In this document: piece by piece, positions 49,046 to 57,377 of the stretch
Layout of the letters: each line of letters opens with the position of its first letter
How positions within the stretch are numbered: position 1 is the stretch's first letter
From: Enterococcus gilvus ATCC BAA-350
Lineage (GTDB): Bacteria; Bacillota; Bacilli; Lactobacillales; Enterococcaceae
Direction: 5' to 3'
Assembly (NCBI RefSeq): GCF_000407545.1
Contig: NZ_ASWH01000001.1
Span: forward strand, 1,379,501 to 1,443,500
Length of the DNA stretch: 64,000 nt
Position numbers and translations under genes: made by a program
The notes under the pieces: model-generated
Seen by the model: only the letters and a program-made list of their open reading frames with translations
What the model was told of the DNA's origin: nothing
The model's database searches: none

Positions 49046-50533
49046 ATGAAGAAGGTAATAGTAATAGGTGCAGGAGTCGCAGGGCTTACTGCAGCAGTAA
49101 GATTACAAAAACTAGGTTATGCTGTTCAACTCTATGAAAAGGCTAGTCAAGTAGGCGGCAAAATGAACCAGATCAAAAAGGAAGGCTTTACTTTTGATGT
49201 AGGACCGACGATTATCATGATGCCGGATATTTATAAAGAAGTCTTTGAGTTTTGTGGGAAGAATCCCGATGACTATATTCCGATGGAGAAGATTGATCCG
49301 ATGTTGAAATTGTATTTTTCTGACGATGATCCCTTGATCTTTTCATCCGATTTGGTCGAACTAACAAAAACATTAGAAGGAATATCTGAAGAAGATGCTC
49401 AAGGCTATTTCGCATTTCTAGCAGATATTTATAAGCGTTACTTAGTTGCAAAAGAAGCATTCATTATGCGCTCATTTCGATCTTTTTGGGATTTTTACAA
49501 TCCAAAATCATTGTTGAATGGACTAAAGTTGAAGACTTTTGGTGATGCGTACAGCTCCATCTCAAAATTTGTTAAAGATGATCGCCTTCGTAAATCATTG
49601 GCGTTTCAAACACTTTACATTGGCATTTCTCCTTATCAGGGCCCGTCATTGTATACGATCATTCCCATGATCGAGCTGCTTTATGGCATTCATTTTATGA
49701 AAGGTGGAATGTATACCTTAGCACAAGGTCTAGAGCGATTATTTATCGAATTAGGCGGGGAAGTTTTCTGTAATACGGAGGTGCAGGAAATACTGATTGA
49801 GAATAAGGAAGCCGTAGGAATAAAAGTTGACGGAAAGAATGTTTTGGCTGATGCAGTGGTGTGCGGAGCGGACTTTCCTTATGCTATGAAGCATTTAGTG
49901 CCAAACGAAAAAGATCGTGGGAAATATACGGATAAGAAAATTGATAAAATGGACTATTCATGTTCTTGTTTTTTGCTCTATCTAGGTTTAGACAAAAAAT
50001 ATGAAGTAGAGGCGTTGCATTCAATTCACTTCGCAAAGGATTTTGAAAAGAATATTACAGATATTTTCGATCAAGGTGTACTTCCAGATGACCCCTCGTA
50101 TTATTTATACGTGCCATCATTCTTAGATCCTGACATGGCAAAAGAGGGGCACGAAGCATTATATGCGTTAGTGCCTGTACCAGAATTATCAAAATTCTCT
50201 GATTGGAATGAAGAGACCATTCAAAAATACCGCGACCATGTGCTGCAGAAAATCAAGCAAGAAACAGTATTCACTGATATTGAAGAGCATATCGTTTTTG
50301 AAGAACACTACACACCAAGAGATTTTAGTGAAAACTTCAATGCTTATCGAGGAGCAACTTTCGGGTTAAAACCGACGTTGAAGCAAAGTAATTATTATCG
50401 ACCACATAATAAATTTGATTATGCTGACAATCTCTATTTCTGCGGGAGCAGCACGCATCCAGGAGCGGGAGTTCCAATTGTCATGCAAAGTGCTAAGTTG
50501 GCTGTAGAGGAGCTGATTCGCGATGACCAATAA
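49046..50533 (+). CDS. crtN: 4,4'-diapophytoene desaturase (dehydrosqualene desaturase)
   Basis: FAD-dependent enzyme that desaturates the C30 carotenoid precursor to yellow 4,4'-diaponeurosporene. The protein is 495 aa from the ATG at 49046, with GAGGAG seven bases upstream; an ATG 15 bases earlier lacks spacing. The FAD motif is VIGAGVAGLTAAVRLQKLG, followed by GGKMNQIKKEGFTFDVGPT. The C-terminal signature ends in FCGSSTHPGAGVPIVMQSA, the bacterial-type phytoene dehydrogenase block. It is followed by crtM with an 11-nt overlap. The upstream region contains a TTATC-AACT-GATAA dyad. Confidence 0.94.
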   Translation: MKKVIVIGAGVAGLTAAVRLQKLGYAVQLYEKASQVGGKMNQIKKEGFTFDVGPTIIMMPDIYKEVFEFCGKNPDDYIPMEKIDPMLKLYFSDDDPLIFSSDLVELTKTLEGISEEDAQGYFAFLADIYKRYLVAKEAFIMRSFRSFWDFYNPKSLLNGLKLKTFGDAYSSISKFVKDDRLRKSLAFQTLYIGISPYQGPSLYTIIPMIELLYGIHFMKGGMYTLAQGLERLFIELGGEVFCNTEVQEILIENKEAVGIKVDGKNVLADAVVCGADFPYAMKHLVPNEKDRGKYTDKKIDKMDYSCSCFLLYLGLDKKYEVEALHSIHFAKDFEKNITDIFDQGVLPDDPSYYLYVPSFLDPDMAKEGHEALYALVPVPELSKFSDWNEETIQKYRDHVLQKIKQETVFTDIEEHIVFEEHYTPRDFSENFNAYRGATFGLKPTLKQSNYYRPHNKFDYADNLYFCGSSTHPGAGVPIVMQSAKLAVEELIRDDQ

Positions 50534-51407
50534 GCTTTCTAACGATTTTGTTCATTATCAAGACGATTTTGATTACTGTAAAAAGATCATCAAACATCAT
50601 TCAAAAAGCTTCTATGCGGCCTTTTCTCAATTACCGGAACAAAAAGCGATGAGTGTCTATGCGATCTATGCTTTTTGCCGAAGGGCGGATGATATCATTG
50701 ATGTGGAAAAAAAACCTGAGAAATTAGAGGTAATGCGTGACCAATTGGATGAGTTTCAAAAGGGAAATTGTCCAGAAGAGCCGATGTGGCGAGCATTAGC
50801 AGTGGTTTTTGATCATTATCCTTTAGACATCAAGTTCTTCTATGATATGTTGGAGGGGCAACGTCGAGATGCTCATTTTGAACAACCTCAGACGCAAAAA
50901 GAATTAGAGGAATATAGTTATTATGTTGCAGGATCTGTTGGATTAATGTTGTTGCCCATTCTCTCTGCAAATTGGCAAAGTATTATAGAAGAAGCCAAGG
51001 ATTTAGGTCGGGCAATGCAGATTACGAACATCTTGCGTGACATCGGCGAAGACTTGAATGAAGGTAGAATCTACCTTCCAAAAGAACTGATGGATCAATA
51101 TGGTGTGACGGAAAAAGCGATTAGAACACATCATATGAGTCAAGCATTTATTGACTTATGGGAGTTTGAAGCGCATCGTGCAGAGGAAAGTTACAAAAAG
51201 GGATTGGAAATGATCGCTGAAATTGATGAAGAATGCAGGATTCCTCTACTGACAGCAATTTATCTTTATAGAGAGATTTTGTCTGTGATACGTGAAGGAA
51301 ACTATGATGTATTTGGAAAGAGACATGTAGTCAATAAAACTAGAAAACTAGTACTATTTAAAGCAGCCAATCACGACTCAAAAAGAATAGCGCTTAAAAA
51401 AAGGTAA
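50523..51407 (+). CDS. crtM: 4,4'-diapophytoene (dehydrosqualene) synthase
   Basis: Condenses two farnesyl diphosphates into the C30 carotenoid backbone. The protein is 294 aa. The two aspartate-rich motifs of head-to-head prenyl synthases are visible: RRADDIIDVE, and ITNILRDIGEDLNEGRIYLP. The ATG at 50523 lies inside the crtN end and has GAGGAG ten bases upstream. No crtP, crtQ or crtO (staphyloxanthin steps) is present, so the expected end product is 4,4'-diaponeurosporene or a close derivative. A hairpin terminator follows. Confidence 0.94.
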   Translation: MTNKLSNDFVHYQDDFDYCKKIIKHHSKSFYAAFSQLPEQKAMSVYAIYAFCRRADDIIDVEKKPEKLEVMRDQLDEFQKGNCPEEPMWRALAVVFDHYPLDIKFFYDMLEGQRRDAHFEQPQTQKELEEYSYYVAGSVGLMLLPILSANWQSIIEEAKDLGRAMQITNILRDIGEDLNEGRIYLPKELMDQYGVTEKAIRTHHMSQAFIDLWEFEAHRAEESYKKGLEMIAEIDEECRIPLLTAIYLYREILSVIREGNYDVFGKRHVVNKTRKLVLFKAANHDSKRIALKKR

Positions 51408-51844
51408 TGTTCAAACAACACTGAATAAAAGATAGTCAAGTATGCGGAGTAAGTACTCTCTGCGTACTTTTTTTGTGATCAAAAAATCTGTGAGATTTCA
51501 AAAAAGGGTACCGCTTATATCGTGACTGAAATAAGGCTGAGAAGTATTTTTTTGGAATCACTAAAACAAAATTGATTGTAAAGCAGTAAGGATGTATTGG
51601 ATAAAATCAATTAAAAAATAAATAACGATTTGCCAATAATGCGTTGTTTTAGTATGGATTCTTACATCCAATTAGTTGAATTTAAATAACATGAATGGAA
51701 ATAAAAATAATTTAACCATGTATTATCTTCAATCTAAAAGGAAAAGTATTTTTAGTTTGTAAAAAAGTGATGAGCAAGATTAGCAAAAAAGGATTCTTCC
51801 TCTGGTAAGGTGATGACGTATTTAAACGAAAGGAAGGTTTTAGT
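51408..51844. other. 437-nt spacer between crtM and the SDR gene
   Basis: Very AT-rich. It starts with the crtM terminator and ends with the SDR ribosome site GGAAGG. A long-range inverted pair GGATGTA (near 51593) and TACATCC (near 51664) is the only other structure I noticed. No open frame with a ribosome site is visible. Confidence 0.5.
51439..51475 (+). terminator. Terminator of crtNM
   Basis: Imperfect stem AGTATGCGGAGT with ACTCTCTGCGTACT around AAGT, followed by seven T. Confidence 0.7.
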
Positions 51845-52561
51845 ATGAATTTAGAAAATGAAGTGGTCGTCATTACTGGAGCAGGTGGTGGTATTGGAAT
51901 AAATGCCGCAAAAAAAGTTTCTTCTTTAGGCGCTAAAGTAGTCTTGGCTGATATCGATGAGGAGCACTTACGTAGCTTAGCTGGAGAATTGAGAGCGGAA
52001 GGAGGTGCTGTGGAATACTTTAAAGTCGATGTGACGAAAAGTGAAGATATGAAGAAATTAGTCGCTTTTACAAAGGAAAAGTATGGAAAAATTGATGTTT
52101 TCTTTAATAGTGCGGGTGTGCTAAATATAGGGTTGAATCGAGAAATGCCTAGCAAAGAATACACGCAAGTGATCGAAGTAAATGTTTTAGGTGTTTTGAA
52201 TGGTTTATCAGCGGTTTTGCCTGAATTTAGAAAAGTCGATAAAGGTCATGTTGTCACCATGGTTTCAATTGGCGCACATGTAGTTGGACCAGCAATGAGC
52301 ACATACGCAGCATCAAAAACAGCAGTATTAAAAATTATGGAAGGGGCTCGACAAGAAGAAGCAGATACCAAAATACGATTTACATCAATTTCTCCTGGAA
52401 ACGTGGCTACTGACATGGGAAGAAAATTGGATCAAACAACGGATGAGTATCAAATTCTAACACCTGAAGCCATCACAGATGCCTTGCTTTATGCCTTGCA
52501 GCAACCAGAGCAAGTAGCTATTAATGAGATTATTTTTAGACCTACAAAAATGATGGTCTAA
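51845..52561 (+). CDS. Short-chain dehydrogenase/reductase (SDR)
   Basis: Classical SDR of 238 aa. It has the cofactor motif TGAGGGIG, NSAG in place of NNAG, the catalytic serine of VSIGAHV and the YAASK catalytic pair. An aspartate at the end of the second strand (VVLADIDEE) favours NAD(H) over NADP(H). The ATG at 51845 follows GGAAGG. The substrate cannot be predicted. It is monocistronic, with a terminator downstream. Confidence 0.9.
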   Translation: MNLENEVVVITGAGGGIGINAAKKVSSLGAKVVLADIDEEHLRSLAGELRAEGGAVEYFKVDVTKSEDMKKLVAFTKEKYGKIDVFFNSAGVLNIGLNREMPSKEYTQVIEVNVLGVLNGLSAVLPEFRKVDKGHVVTMVSIGAHVVGPAMSTYAASKTAVLKIMEGARQEEADTKIRFTSISPGNVATDMGRKLDQTTDEYQILTPEAITDALLYALQQPEQVAINEIIFRPTKMMV

Positions 52562-52586
52562 CTATTGTTAGCATCGCAAGGAGTAT

Positions 52587-52619
52587 AAAAAGGAGAGAAA
52601 TTATTTTCTCTCCTTTTAG
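52587..52619 (+). terminator. Terminator of the SDR gene
   Basis: Stem AAAAGGAGAGAAA / TTCTCTCCTTTT with a short AT loop. It ends in only a short T-tract. Confidence 0.75.
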
Positions 52620-52710
52620 TTACTTTTTCAATTGTTGCGGTCGGCTATTCTATTTTTTTTATACTCATTTAGACGAGTAGAGCGAGGATTGAGACAATTG
52701 ATTGAGTATC

Positions 52711-52983
52711 TCAATTTGTTTCAAAAATCCGAGGAATGATGGCATCAATTTTTAGTACTTCACCCTCAGTGAGGGTCTTTCCATCCTTTCGCCAAATACG
52801 AATATGTCTTTGTTCCTTTTCAAGCGCATAATTTTCAGTAGTATACTTTGCGCGAGAATTATTTAACAAGGTTGTAATAAAAAGAGCTCGCAGCTGACTT
52901 AAAGAAAGTCCATTTTCGCCTTGCATTAAAAAAGGTGATTCATAGTGATAAACTCGATAATCATTAGAAATTGTTCCTCTCAT
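52711..52983 (-). CDS. Uncharacterised small protein (90 aa)
   Basis: A 90-aa soluble protein with mixed alpha/beta pattern (SNDYRVYHYESPFLMQGENG, then SLSQLRALFITTLLNNS and EKEQRHIRIWRKDGKTL). I do not recognise the family. The ATG ending at 52983 is chosen because GGAGGAGG lies just before it. No signal peptide or membrane helix. It is a single gene between the SDR and DUF2877-type genes. Confidence 0.65.
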   Translation of the reverse strand: MRGTISNDYRVYHYESPFLMQGENGLSLSQLRALFITTLLNNSRAKYTTENYALEKEQRHIRIWRKDGKTLTEGEVLKIDAIIPRIFETN

Positions 52984-53198
52984 AATTTCCTCCTCCAAAT
53001 ACCTTCTTCCTCTATTTTAGCAATAAAAGAACTGTTAAAAATAGTCTTTTATTAATAACTTACGAATTCGTTCACAATTATACTCAATTAAGAAATGATC
53101 GTTTAAAAAATAGTGATGCTTAAGATGATTCGCCGTAGGAGCTTAAAAAAAAGGATAAAAGATAAATAAGGTTTTTGATTGAAAAATAAACACAAAAA

Positions 53199-53212
53199 TG
53201 TTAGCGTTTACA
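53199..53212. promoter_or_regulatory. Catabolite-response element (cre) upstream of the DUF2877 gene
   Basis: TGTTAGCGTTTACA matches the CcpA-binding consensus TGWNANCGNTNWCA at every position. It lies 33 nt before the start codon, where CcpA binding would normally repress. Confidence 0.75.
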
Positions 53213-53244
53213 TTGAAGGGCCAATTTTAAAAGGGGGGAATTAA

Positions 53245-54090
53245 ATGATATATCGAGCAATAGCAGCTGGTGCAGAAGTAGAAAATATTGTTTCAACCAA
53301 TTCCTCGAAAAGCTTTAGTGTAGATCGCCAATTTGAAAATGGGTTTACGTTGACTAATAAGGAGCAGTTGCTCTATGTGGGGAATGATAAAAAAGGGGTC
53401 CTTCCTTTCGGGATCCATCTGAATCATTCAGATTACCAGGCAATCTGTGAGAAAAAAATACGAAATTGTCAGTTTGAAAGGCAGAAGGATCAATTATATT
53501 TAATTGATTCATTCTTTGAAGTAATGATTTCAGAAAAAATATTTTATCATGGAACACCAAAAGCAATGACTGTAAATTCAGTACAATTAAAGCAAAAAAT
53601 TTTCCAATTAGAGCGAGAGGAGCTACTCCTTGGCTCTGAATTCAAAGGTGAAAGAGAAGGAACGGTTCCGGCTTTTCAAAAATTGCTTTCTTTAAGTCCA
53701 ACAAACCGTGCAAAAGGGATTTTATATTATTTAGGAAGAGGAGAAGGCATTTTTCCTTCTGGCGATTGTTTCTTAATTGGCTTAATGGCGGTTGATCAAG
53801 TAGTATCAATTTTTACAAACGACTTCTATCTATTACTAAGAAGTTTTCTTGTTCAAAAAAAATGGACGACAGCGCTATCGAATACCTATCTAAATTATGC
53901 ATGCAAAAGAACATTTGGCAGTTTCGTCAATTCGGCAATCGATGGATTGGTCGGTAACGATGGCAATTGGAAAGTAAAAATTGAAGAATTAAAAAATCTA
54001 GGCGAGTCCTCTGCTAGCGATATATTAGCTGGTATGGTTGCTGGAGCAAATGTGTATTTGAGCAAAGAGAGAAAGGATTTTTTCATTTAA
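53245..54090 (+). CDS. DUF2877 (AllH-like) protein
   Basis: A 281-aa protein with the DUF2877 hallmarks: a glycine-rich GRGEGIFPSGDCFLIGLMAV (the family usually has GLTPSGDD) and the C-terminal ESSASDILAGMVAGA. In E. coli the family member AllH (YlbF) belongs to the oxamate carbamoyltransferase of anaerobic allantoin use, together with FdrA and YlbE. None of these partners or allantoin genes is nearby. The altered loop (Ile-Phe for Leu-Thr, Cys for the second Asp) could change or abolish the activity. The ATG at 53245 has GGGGGG upstream. Confidence 0.82.
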   Translation: MIYRAIAAGAEVENIVSTNSSKSFSVDRQFENGFTLTNKEQLLYVGNDKKGVLPFGIHLNHSDYQAICEKKIRNCQFERQKDQLYLIDSFFEVMISEKIFYHGTPKAMTVNSVQLKQKIFQLEREELLLGSEFKGEREGTVPAFQKLLSLSPTNRAKGILYYLGRGEGIFPSGDCFLIGLMAVDQVVSIFTNDFYLLLRSFLVQKKWTTALSNTYLNYACKRTFGSFVNSAIDGLVGNDGNWKVKIEELKNLGESSASDILAGMVAGANVYLSKERKDFFI

Positions 54091-54163
54091 CTTTACAAAT
54101 GAAAAGCCAAATCGATTTTTACTTTACAAATTGAAAGTTTTTTATCTATTTACTTTTCAAAGA
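54090..54163 (+). repeat. Imperfect 31-bp-period tandem repeat after the DUF2877 gene
   Basis: ACTTTACAAATGAAAAG at 54090, ACTTTACAAATTGAAAG at 54121 and a degenerate ACTTTTCAAAG at 54152 recur at 31-nt steps between the stop codon and the terminator. Confidence 0.5.
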
Positions 54164-54196
54164 CCTGATCGCTTTTTAATGGCGATCAGGTCTTTT
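54159..54196 (+). terminator. Terminator of the DUF2877 gene
   Basis: Perfect 14-bp stem AAAGACCTGATCGC with its complement, 9-nt loop and a short T-run. Confidence 0.88.
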
Positions 54197-54350
54197 AGTG
54201 TCTTTAATTGCATGTATACGAATCAGTTCATCGATTCATTTTACTTGCTAAGGCAAAATAGAACATAAAAAAAGAATCCATTTCGGCACTTTGTTTAACA
54301 GTCGCTTAGTATGTCAACTCGAACATTAGATTATCCGACTAAGGACCTAT
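54197..54350. other. Gene-free spacer upstream of the marR-type promoter
   Basis: Part of a 331-nt gap. Apart from the repeat and terminator before it and the promoter/operator after it, I see no open frame or clear structure here. Confidence 0.4.
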
Positions 54351-54378
54351 TTCGAAAAAGTAGAAAAAAATTTATAAT
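54351..54378 (+). promoter_or_regulatory. Promoter of the MarR-flavodoxin operon
   Basis: TTCGAA, a 16-nt spacer and a perfect TATAAT at 54373-54378, directly followed by a palindromic operator. Confidence 0.5.
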
Positions 54379-54399
54379 ATAGGTAACAAGTTACGTATA
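54378..54399. promoter_or_regulatory. Palindromic operator, probably MarR autoregulatory site
   Basis: A 22-bp dyad with a single mismatched pair; the core is GTAAC-AA-GTTAC, flanked by TATA on both sides. It starts at the last base of the -10, so a bound dimer would block transcription. This is the size and place expected for MarR-family binding. Confidence 0.7.
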
Positions 54400-54421
54400 T
54401 TGAATGACTGGAGAAAATAAA

Positions 54422-54901
54422 GTGGATATCGAACAATTAATAGAAGACTTTCAAACAAGTAGAGATAAACAGCAGCGCGCTATTTTCGCTAGTCTATACA
54501 TTTTAGGAAATCGGCTGCAAACCTCTTTCGATAAAATTGATCCGTCTGTGACAATGAAGCAGTTTATGGTTTTAGTTATGGTAAGGCAATCGTCTGAAAG
54601 GGCTATTGATTTAACAAGTTGCGGAAAATTGCTAGGCTGTTCAAGGCAAAATATCAAAAAATTAGCGATAGCATTAGAAGCAAAGGAATTGATCGAAATG
54701 AATCGAAGTGAAGAGGATAAGCGAAAGACGGTTCTCGTCTTAACAAAGAAAGGGGAACACTATTTTCATTCAGTTGAAACATTGCACAGCCATGCTTTGG
54801 CAACCATTTTCAATGGATATTCTGATAAGGAGCTATCGAACTTTTTTGATATTTTTATGAAATTGTACCAAGGTGTCGAGAAATTGGAAATCAATGAATA
54901 A
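54422..54901 (+). CDS. MarR-family transcription regulator
   Basis: A 159-aa winged-helix regulator. The recognition region is LTSCGKLLGCSRQNIKKLAIALE and the wing MNRSEEDKRKTVLVLTKKG, typical of MarR. Helices at both ends form the dimer interface. I take the GTG at 54422 as start because GGAG is eight bases upstream; an ATG at 54404 has none. The gene is followed by a flavodoxin-like gene, and the palindrome in front suggests autoregulation. The ligand is unknown; a cysteine within the HTH (GCSR) could make it redox-sensitive, an inference. Confidence 0.88.
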   Translation: MDIEQLIEDFQTSRDKQQRAIFASLYILGNRLQTSFDKIDPSVTMKQFMVLVMVRQSSERAIDLTSCGKLLGCSRQNIKKLAIALEAKELIEMNRSEEDKRKTVLVLTKKGEHYFHSVETLHSHALATIFNGYSDKELSNFFDIFMKLYQGVEKLEINE

Positions 54902-54920
54902 GAAGGAGAAGATGAATAAA

Positions 54921-55427
54921 ATGGAAAAGCTTGTTATTTATGCCACGAAAAGAGGAAGTTCTAAAAAATATGCGGAGGCATTTGCACAAAAGCATGGCTA
55001 TCCGATTTATGAACAAGGGGGGGTGCCTTCAGAAGACTTCGCGGGTTCAAAAAAATTATACTATTTTGGCAGTGTATACGCTGGTAGAGTTTTTCAGTTA
55101 AACAAGTTGAAAGAAAAATGCAGAGAAGGAATGGAAATCACAGTAGTACCAGTCGGTTTATCTTCAAAAAATGACCAAGAAAAAATGGTTGAAATTCGTA
55201 AAGGAATTATTGAAATTTTTCCGGAGGCAGAGATTTTCTACATGAGAGGACGATTGTCATATAAAGAATTGAGTTTCCCCGAAAAAATACTGATAAAGAT
55301 GATCAATAAAGAGAGCAAGAAAAAGGAATCGCAGAATAAATTGGATATTGAAAAAGCAATTGGACAAGTTGTAGAGGAAGACGGTGTAGACTTTATCAAT
55401 TTAAACGAATTAGAAGTTATTGAGTAG
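54921..55427 (+). CDS. Flavodoxin-domain protein (HemG-like fold)
   Basis: A 168-aa FMN-binding flavodoxin-type protein. The N-terminal phosphate loop is VIYATKRGSSKKYAEAF, and the second loop region LYYFGSVYAGRVFQL. The part MRGRLSYKELSFPEKILIKMI resembles the protoporphyrinogen dehydrogenase HemG and its relatives. Haem synthesis is generally absent in enterococci, so another redox role is more likely. Two ATGs (54912, 54921) share AAGGAG; I use the better spaced one. It lies 19 nt after the marR-type gene. Confidence 0.82.
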   Translation: MEKLVIYATKRGSSKKYAEAFAQKHGYPIYEQGGVPSEDFAGSKKLYYFGSVYAGRVFQLNKLKEKCREGMEITVVPVGLSSKNDQEKMVEIRKGIIEIFPEAEIFYMRGRLSYKELSFPEKILIKMINKESKKKESQNKLDIEKAIGQVVEEDGVDFINLNELEVIE

Positions 55428-55569
55428 GACTATCAATAACCCGTTTATGGTCGAATAGTGCCTTTCATAAGTCCAAATGAAAGGACTTGCGTATATAATT
55501 TATTTATTTGATAATATTTTGATTGCAATTTGGAATGATTTGTATTAGACTAATTCCAATCTATACGTA

Positions 55570-55840
55570 TGCATTGAAGAGAAGAGTAATTAATCACGAA
55601 ACGATTAAAGAGACCCTCGGCTGGTGAAAAGAGGGATCGTGGAAAGTTAATGAAGATGAGCTCTGAGCATTCAGTTTGTTCACGCAAATTGAACGGAAAG
55701 CGACCGTTACTTCGCCGGGTATGTAAGTACCGTTGAGGTATTATCTGAAAGGATAATACGAATAAGGGTGGTAACGCGAAAATATTCGTCCCTTTATTTA
55801 TCAGTAGATTGGTAGGTAAAGGGACGGATATTTTTTTATT
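55570..55840 (+). ncRNA. T-box riboswitch leader (probable methionine specificity)
   Basis: tRNA-sensing leader in front of metQ-msrA. The conserved T-box AATAAGGGTGGTAACGCG is at 55761-55778. Downstream CGTCCCTTTATT can pair either with it (antiterminator) or with TAAAGGGACG in a 13-bp terminator ending in a T-run (55784-55838). The upstream part (from ~55570, with AGAGAAGAGTAA) has the length of a Stem I. The specifier is probably AUG at 55656-55658 (GAAGATGAG), fitting the methionine-related genes, though it was chosen by eye. A likely promoter is TTGATT at 55519 with TATTAG at 55543. Confidence 0.9.
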
Positions 55841-55868
55841 TGTCAAAATTTAATAGGAGTGTGTCAGT

Positions 55869-56684
55869 ATGAAAAAAATTGGTTTCGTTGCATTGGTATT
55901 TAGTTGTTTCATTTTTTTAGCAGCTTGTAGTTCGGGTTCCGCAGAGAAAGCGGATAAAATAAAAATTGGGGCCTCCCCTACGCCTCATGCAGAAATTTTA
56001 GAACATATCAAACCCGAATTGAAAAAGAAGGGGATTGAACTAGAAATTGTAAAATTTGATGACTATGTTTTACCGAATAAAGCGTTAGAAAATGGGGATA
56101 TAGATGCAAATTATTTTTCAACAGTCCCTTATTTTAATTTACAAAAAAAAGAAAACGACTATCGTTTTTCAAATATAGGAGCAATCCATTTAGAACCGAT
56201 GGGGATCTATTCACACAAAATAAAGAAAATTAGCGAAATACCTTCTGGTGCGAAAGTAATCGTCTCAAACGTTCCCTCAGAATGGGGACGTGTGCTGAAT
56301 ATTTTTGTTGAGAATAAACTTTTAAAAATCAAGCCAGGAGTAGCCATCGATAAAGCTACTTTTGAAGACATAACAGAAAATCCAAAAAACTTAGTCTTTG
56401 ATCATAGTGTCGATCCAACCTTATTAACCTCGGCTTTTGAAAACAATGAAGGAGATCTTGTCGCGATCAATTCTAATTTTGCTTATGAAAAAGGATTGAA
56501 TCCAGTAAAAGATTCTTTAATGATCGAGCAAAAGAACTCGCCATATGTAAACATCGTAGCGACAAAAACGAGCAATAAAGAGAATAAAGACTTGAAAAAA
56601 GTGGTGGATGTCCTACATGAGCCGCAAGTGCAAAAGTGGATCGAGAAAAAATGGGGTGGATCGATTGTACCCGTCAGTGAATAA
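55869..56684 (+). CDS. metQ: Methionine-type ABC transporter substrate-binding lipoprotein (NlpA/MetQ)
   Basis: A 271-aa extracellular lipoprotein. The signal peptide ends in the lipobox LAAC with lipidated C20. The mature part begins DKIKIGASPTPHAEIL, the NlpA family signature, and continues with DGD/DANYFSTVPYF and NVPSEWGR. The family binds methionine, D-methionine or methionine sulfoxide for a MetNP transporter. No ATPase or permease gene is adjacent, so this is either a second binding protein for a transporter elsewhere or an orphan. The T-box in front and msrA behind support a methionine or methionine-sulfoxide ligand. Confidence 0.9.
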   Translation: MKKIGFVALVFSCFIFLAACSSGSAEKADKIKIGASPTPHAEILEHIKPELKKKGIELEIVKFDDYVLPNKALENGDIDANYFSTVPYFNLQKKENDYRFSNIGAIHLEPMGIYSHKIKKISEIPSGAKVIVSNVPSEWGRVLNIFVENKLLKIKPGVAIDKATFEDITENPKNLVFDHSVDPTLLTSAFENNEGDLVAINSNFAYEKGLNPVKDSLMIEQKNSPYVNIVATKTSNKENKDLKKVVDVLHEPQVQKWIEKKWGGSIVPVSE

Positions 56685-56705
56685 ATGAAAGAAGAGGTGA
56701 ATAAG

Positions 56706-57212
56706 ATGGAGAGAGCAGTATTTGCAGGTGGTTGTTTCTGGTGTATGATTCAACCTTTCGATAGCCTTGCGGGCATTCAATCGGTAATCTCAGGTTATAC
56801 AGGGGGAACAAAGGAAAACCCAACGTATTTAGAAGTTAAAAGTGGCGAGACAGGTCATACGGAGGCCGTGGAAATTATATATGATCCTTTAGTTATTTCA
56901 TACGATGAGCTTCTAGAAATCTATTGGCAACAGACAGACCCAACGGACGCATTTGGTCAATTTGAAGATCGAGGGAGCAGTTACAGACCGGTTATTTTTT
57001 ACTTTGACGAGAAGCAAAAAGAACATGCTGAAAAAAGTAAGGAAACACTGCAAAATAGCGGAAGATTTGATGAGCCGATTGTAACTAAAATCGAGAAAGC
57101 AACGGTATTCTATCCAGCAGAGGAAGAGCATCAAGACTATTATCAAAGGAATCCTGAAAACTATCAAAAAAATGCAGCCCGCAGAAAAAAATTTATCTCT
57201 GAGTTTTGGTAG
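56706..57212 (+). CDS. msrA: Peptide-methionine (S)-S-oxide reductase MsrA
   Basis: Reduces methionine-S-sulfoxide in proteins or as free amino acid. The protein is 168 aa from the ATG at 56706, with GAGGTGA five bases upstream; an earlier ATG at 56685 directly abuts metQ but lacks spacing. The active site is GGCFWC with nucleophile C10 and C13. Further MsrA blocks are [14 protein letters not shown] and YRPVIFY. The gene is co-transcribed with metQ under the T-box, so free methionine sulfoxide import plus reduction is a reasonable reading. A terminator hairpin follows. Confidence 0.95.
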   Translation: MERAVFAGGCFWCMIQPFDSLAGIQSVISGYTGGTKENPTYLEVKSGETGHTEAVEIIYDPLVISYDELLEIYWQQTDPTDAFGQFEDRGSSYRPVIFYFDEKQKEHAEKSKETLQNSGRFDEPIVTKIEKATVFYPAEEEHQDYYQRNPENYQKNAARRKKFISEFW

Positions 57213-57243
57213 AAGCGACGAGGTTCCATGAAACACGCTAACT

Positions 57244-57296
57244 AGGGACAACTCAAAAGAAAAACCTTTCTTTTGAGTTGTCCCTGATTAATTTTC
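57244..57296 (+). terminator. Terminator-like hairpin after msrA
   Basis: Perfect stem of about 19 bp beginning AGGGACAACTCAAAAG around a 4-nt loop. The T-tract after it is broken, so efficiency is uncertain. Confidence 0.75.
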
Positions 57297-57377
57297 TCCT
57301 TAAACAGAAAAATGTGACATATGTCCTAATTGTTTTTCTTTTGAGTGATTACAATAAGCATATAGGAGGTGCTTATT

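Noticed and set aside
51600..51740. Possible small frames in the crtM-SDR spacer
   Set aside because: Short frames exist (about 23 codons), but none has a ribosome site.
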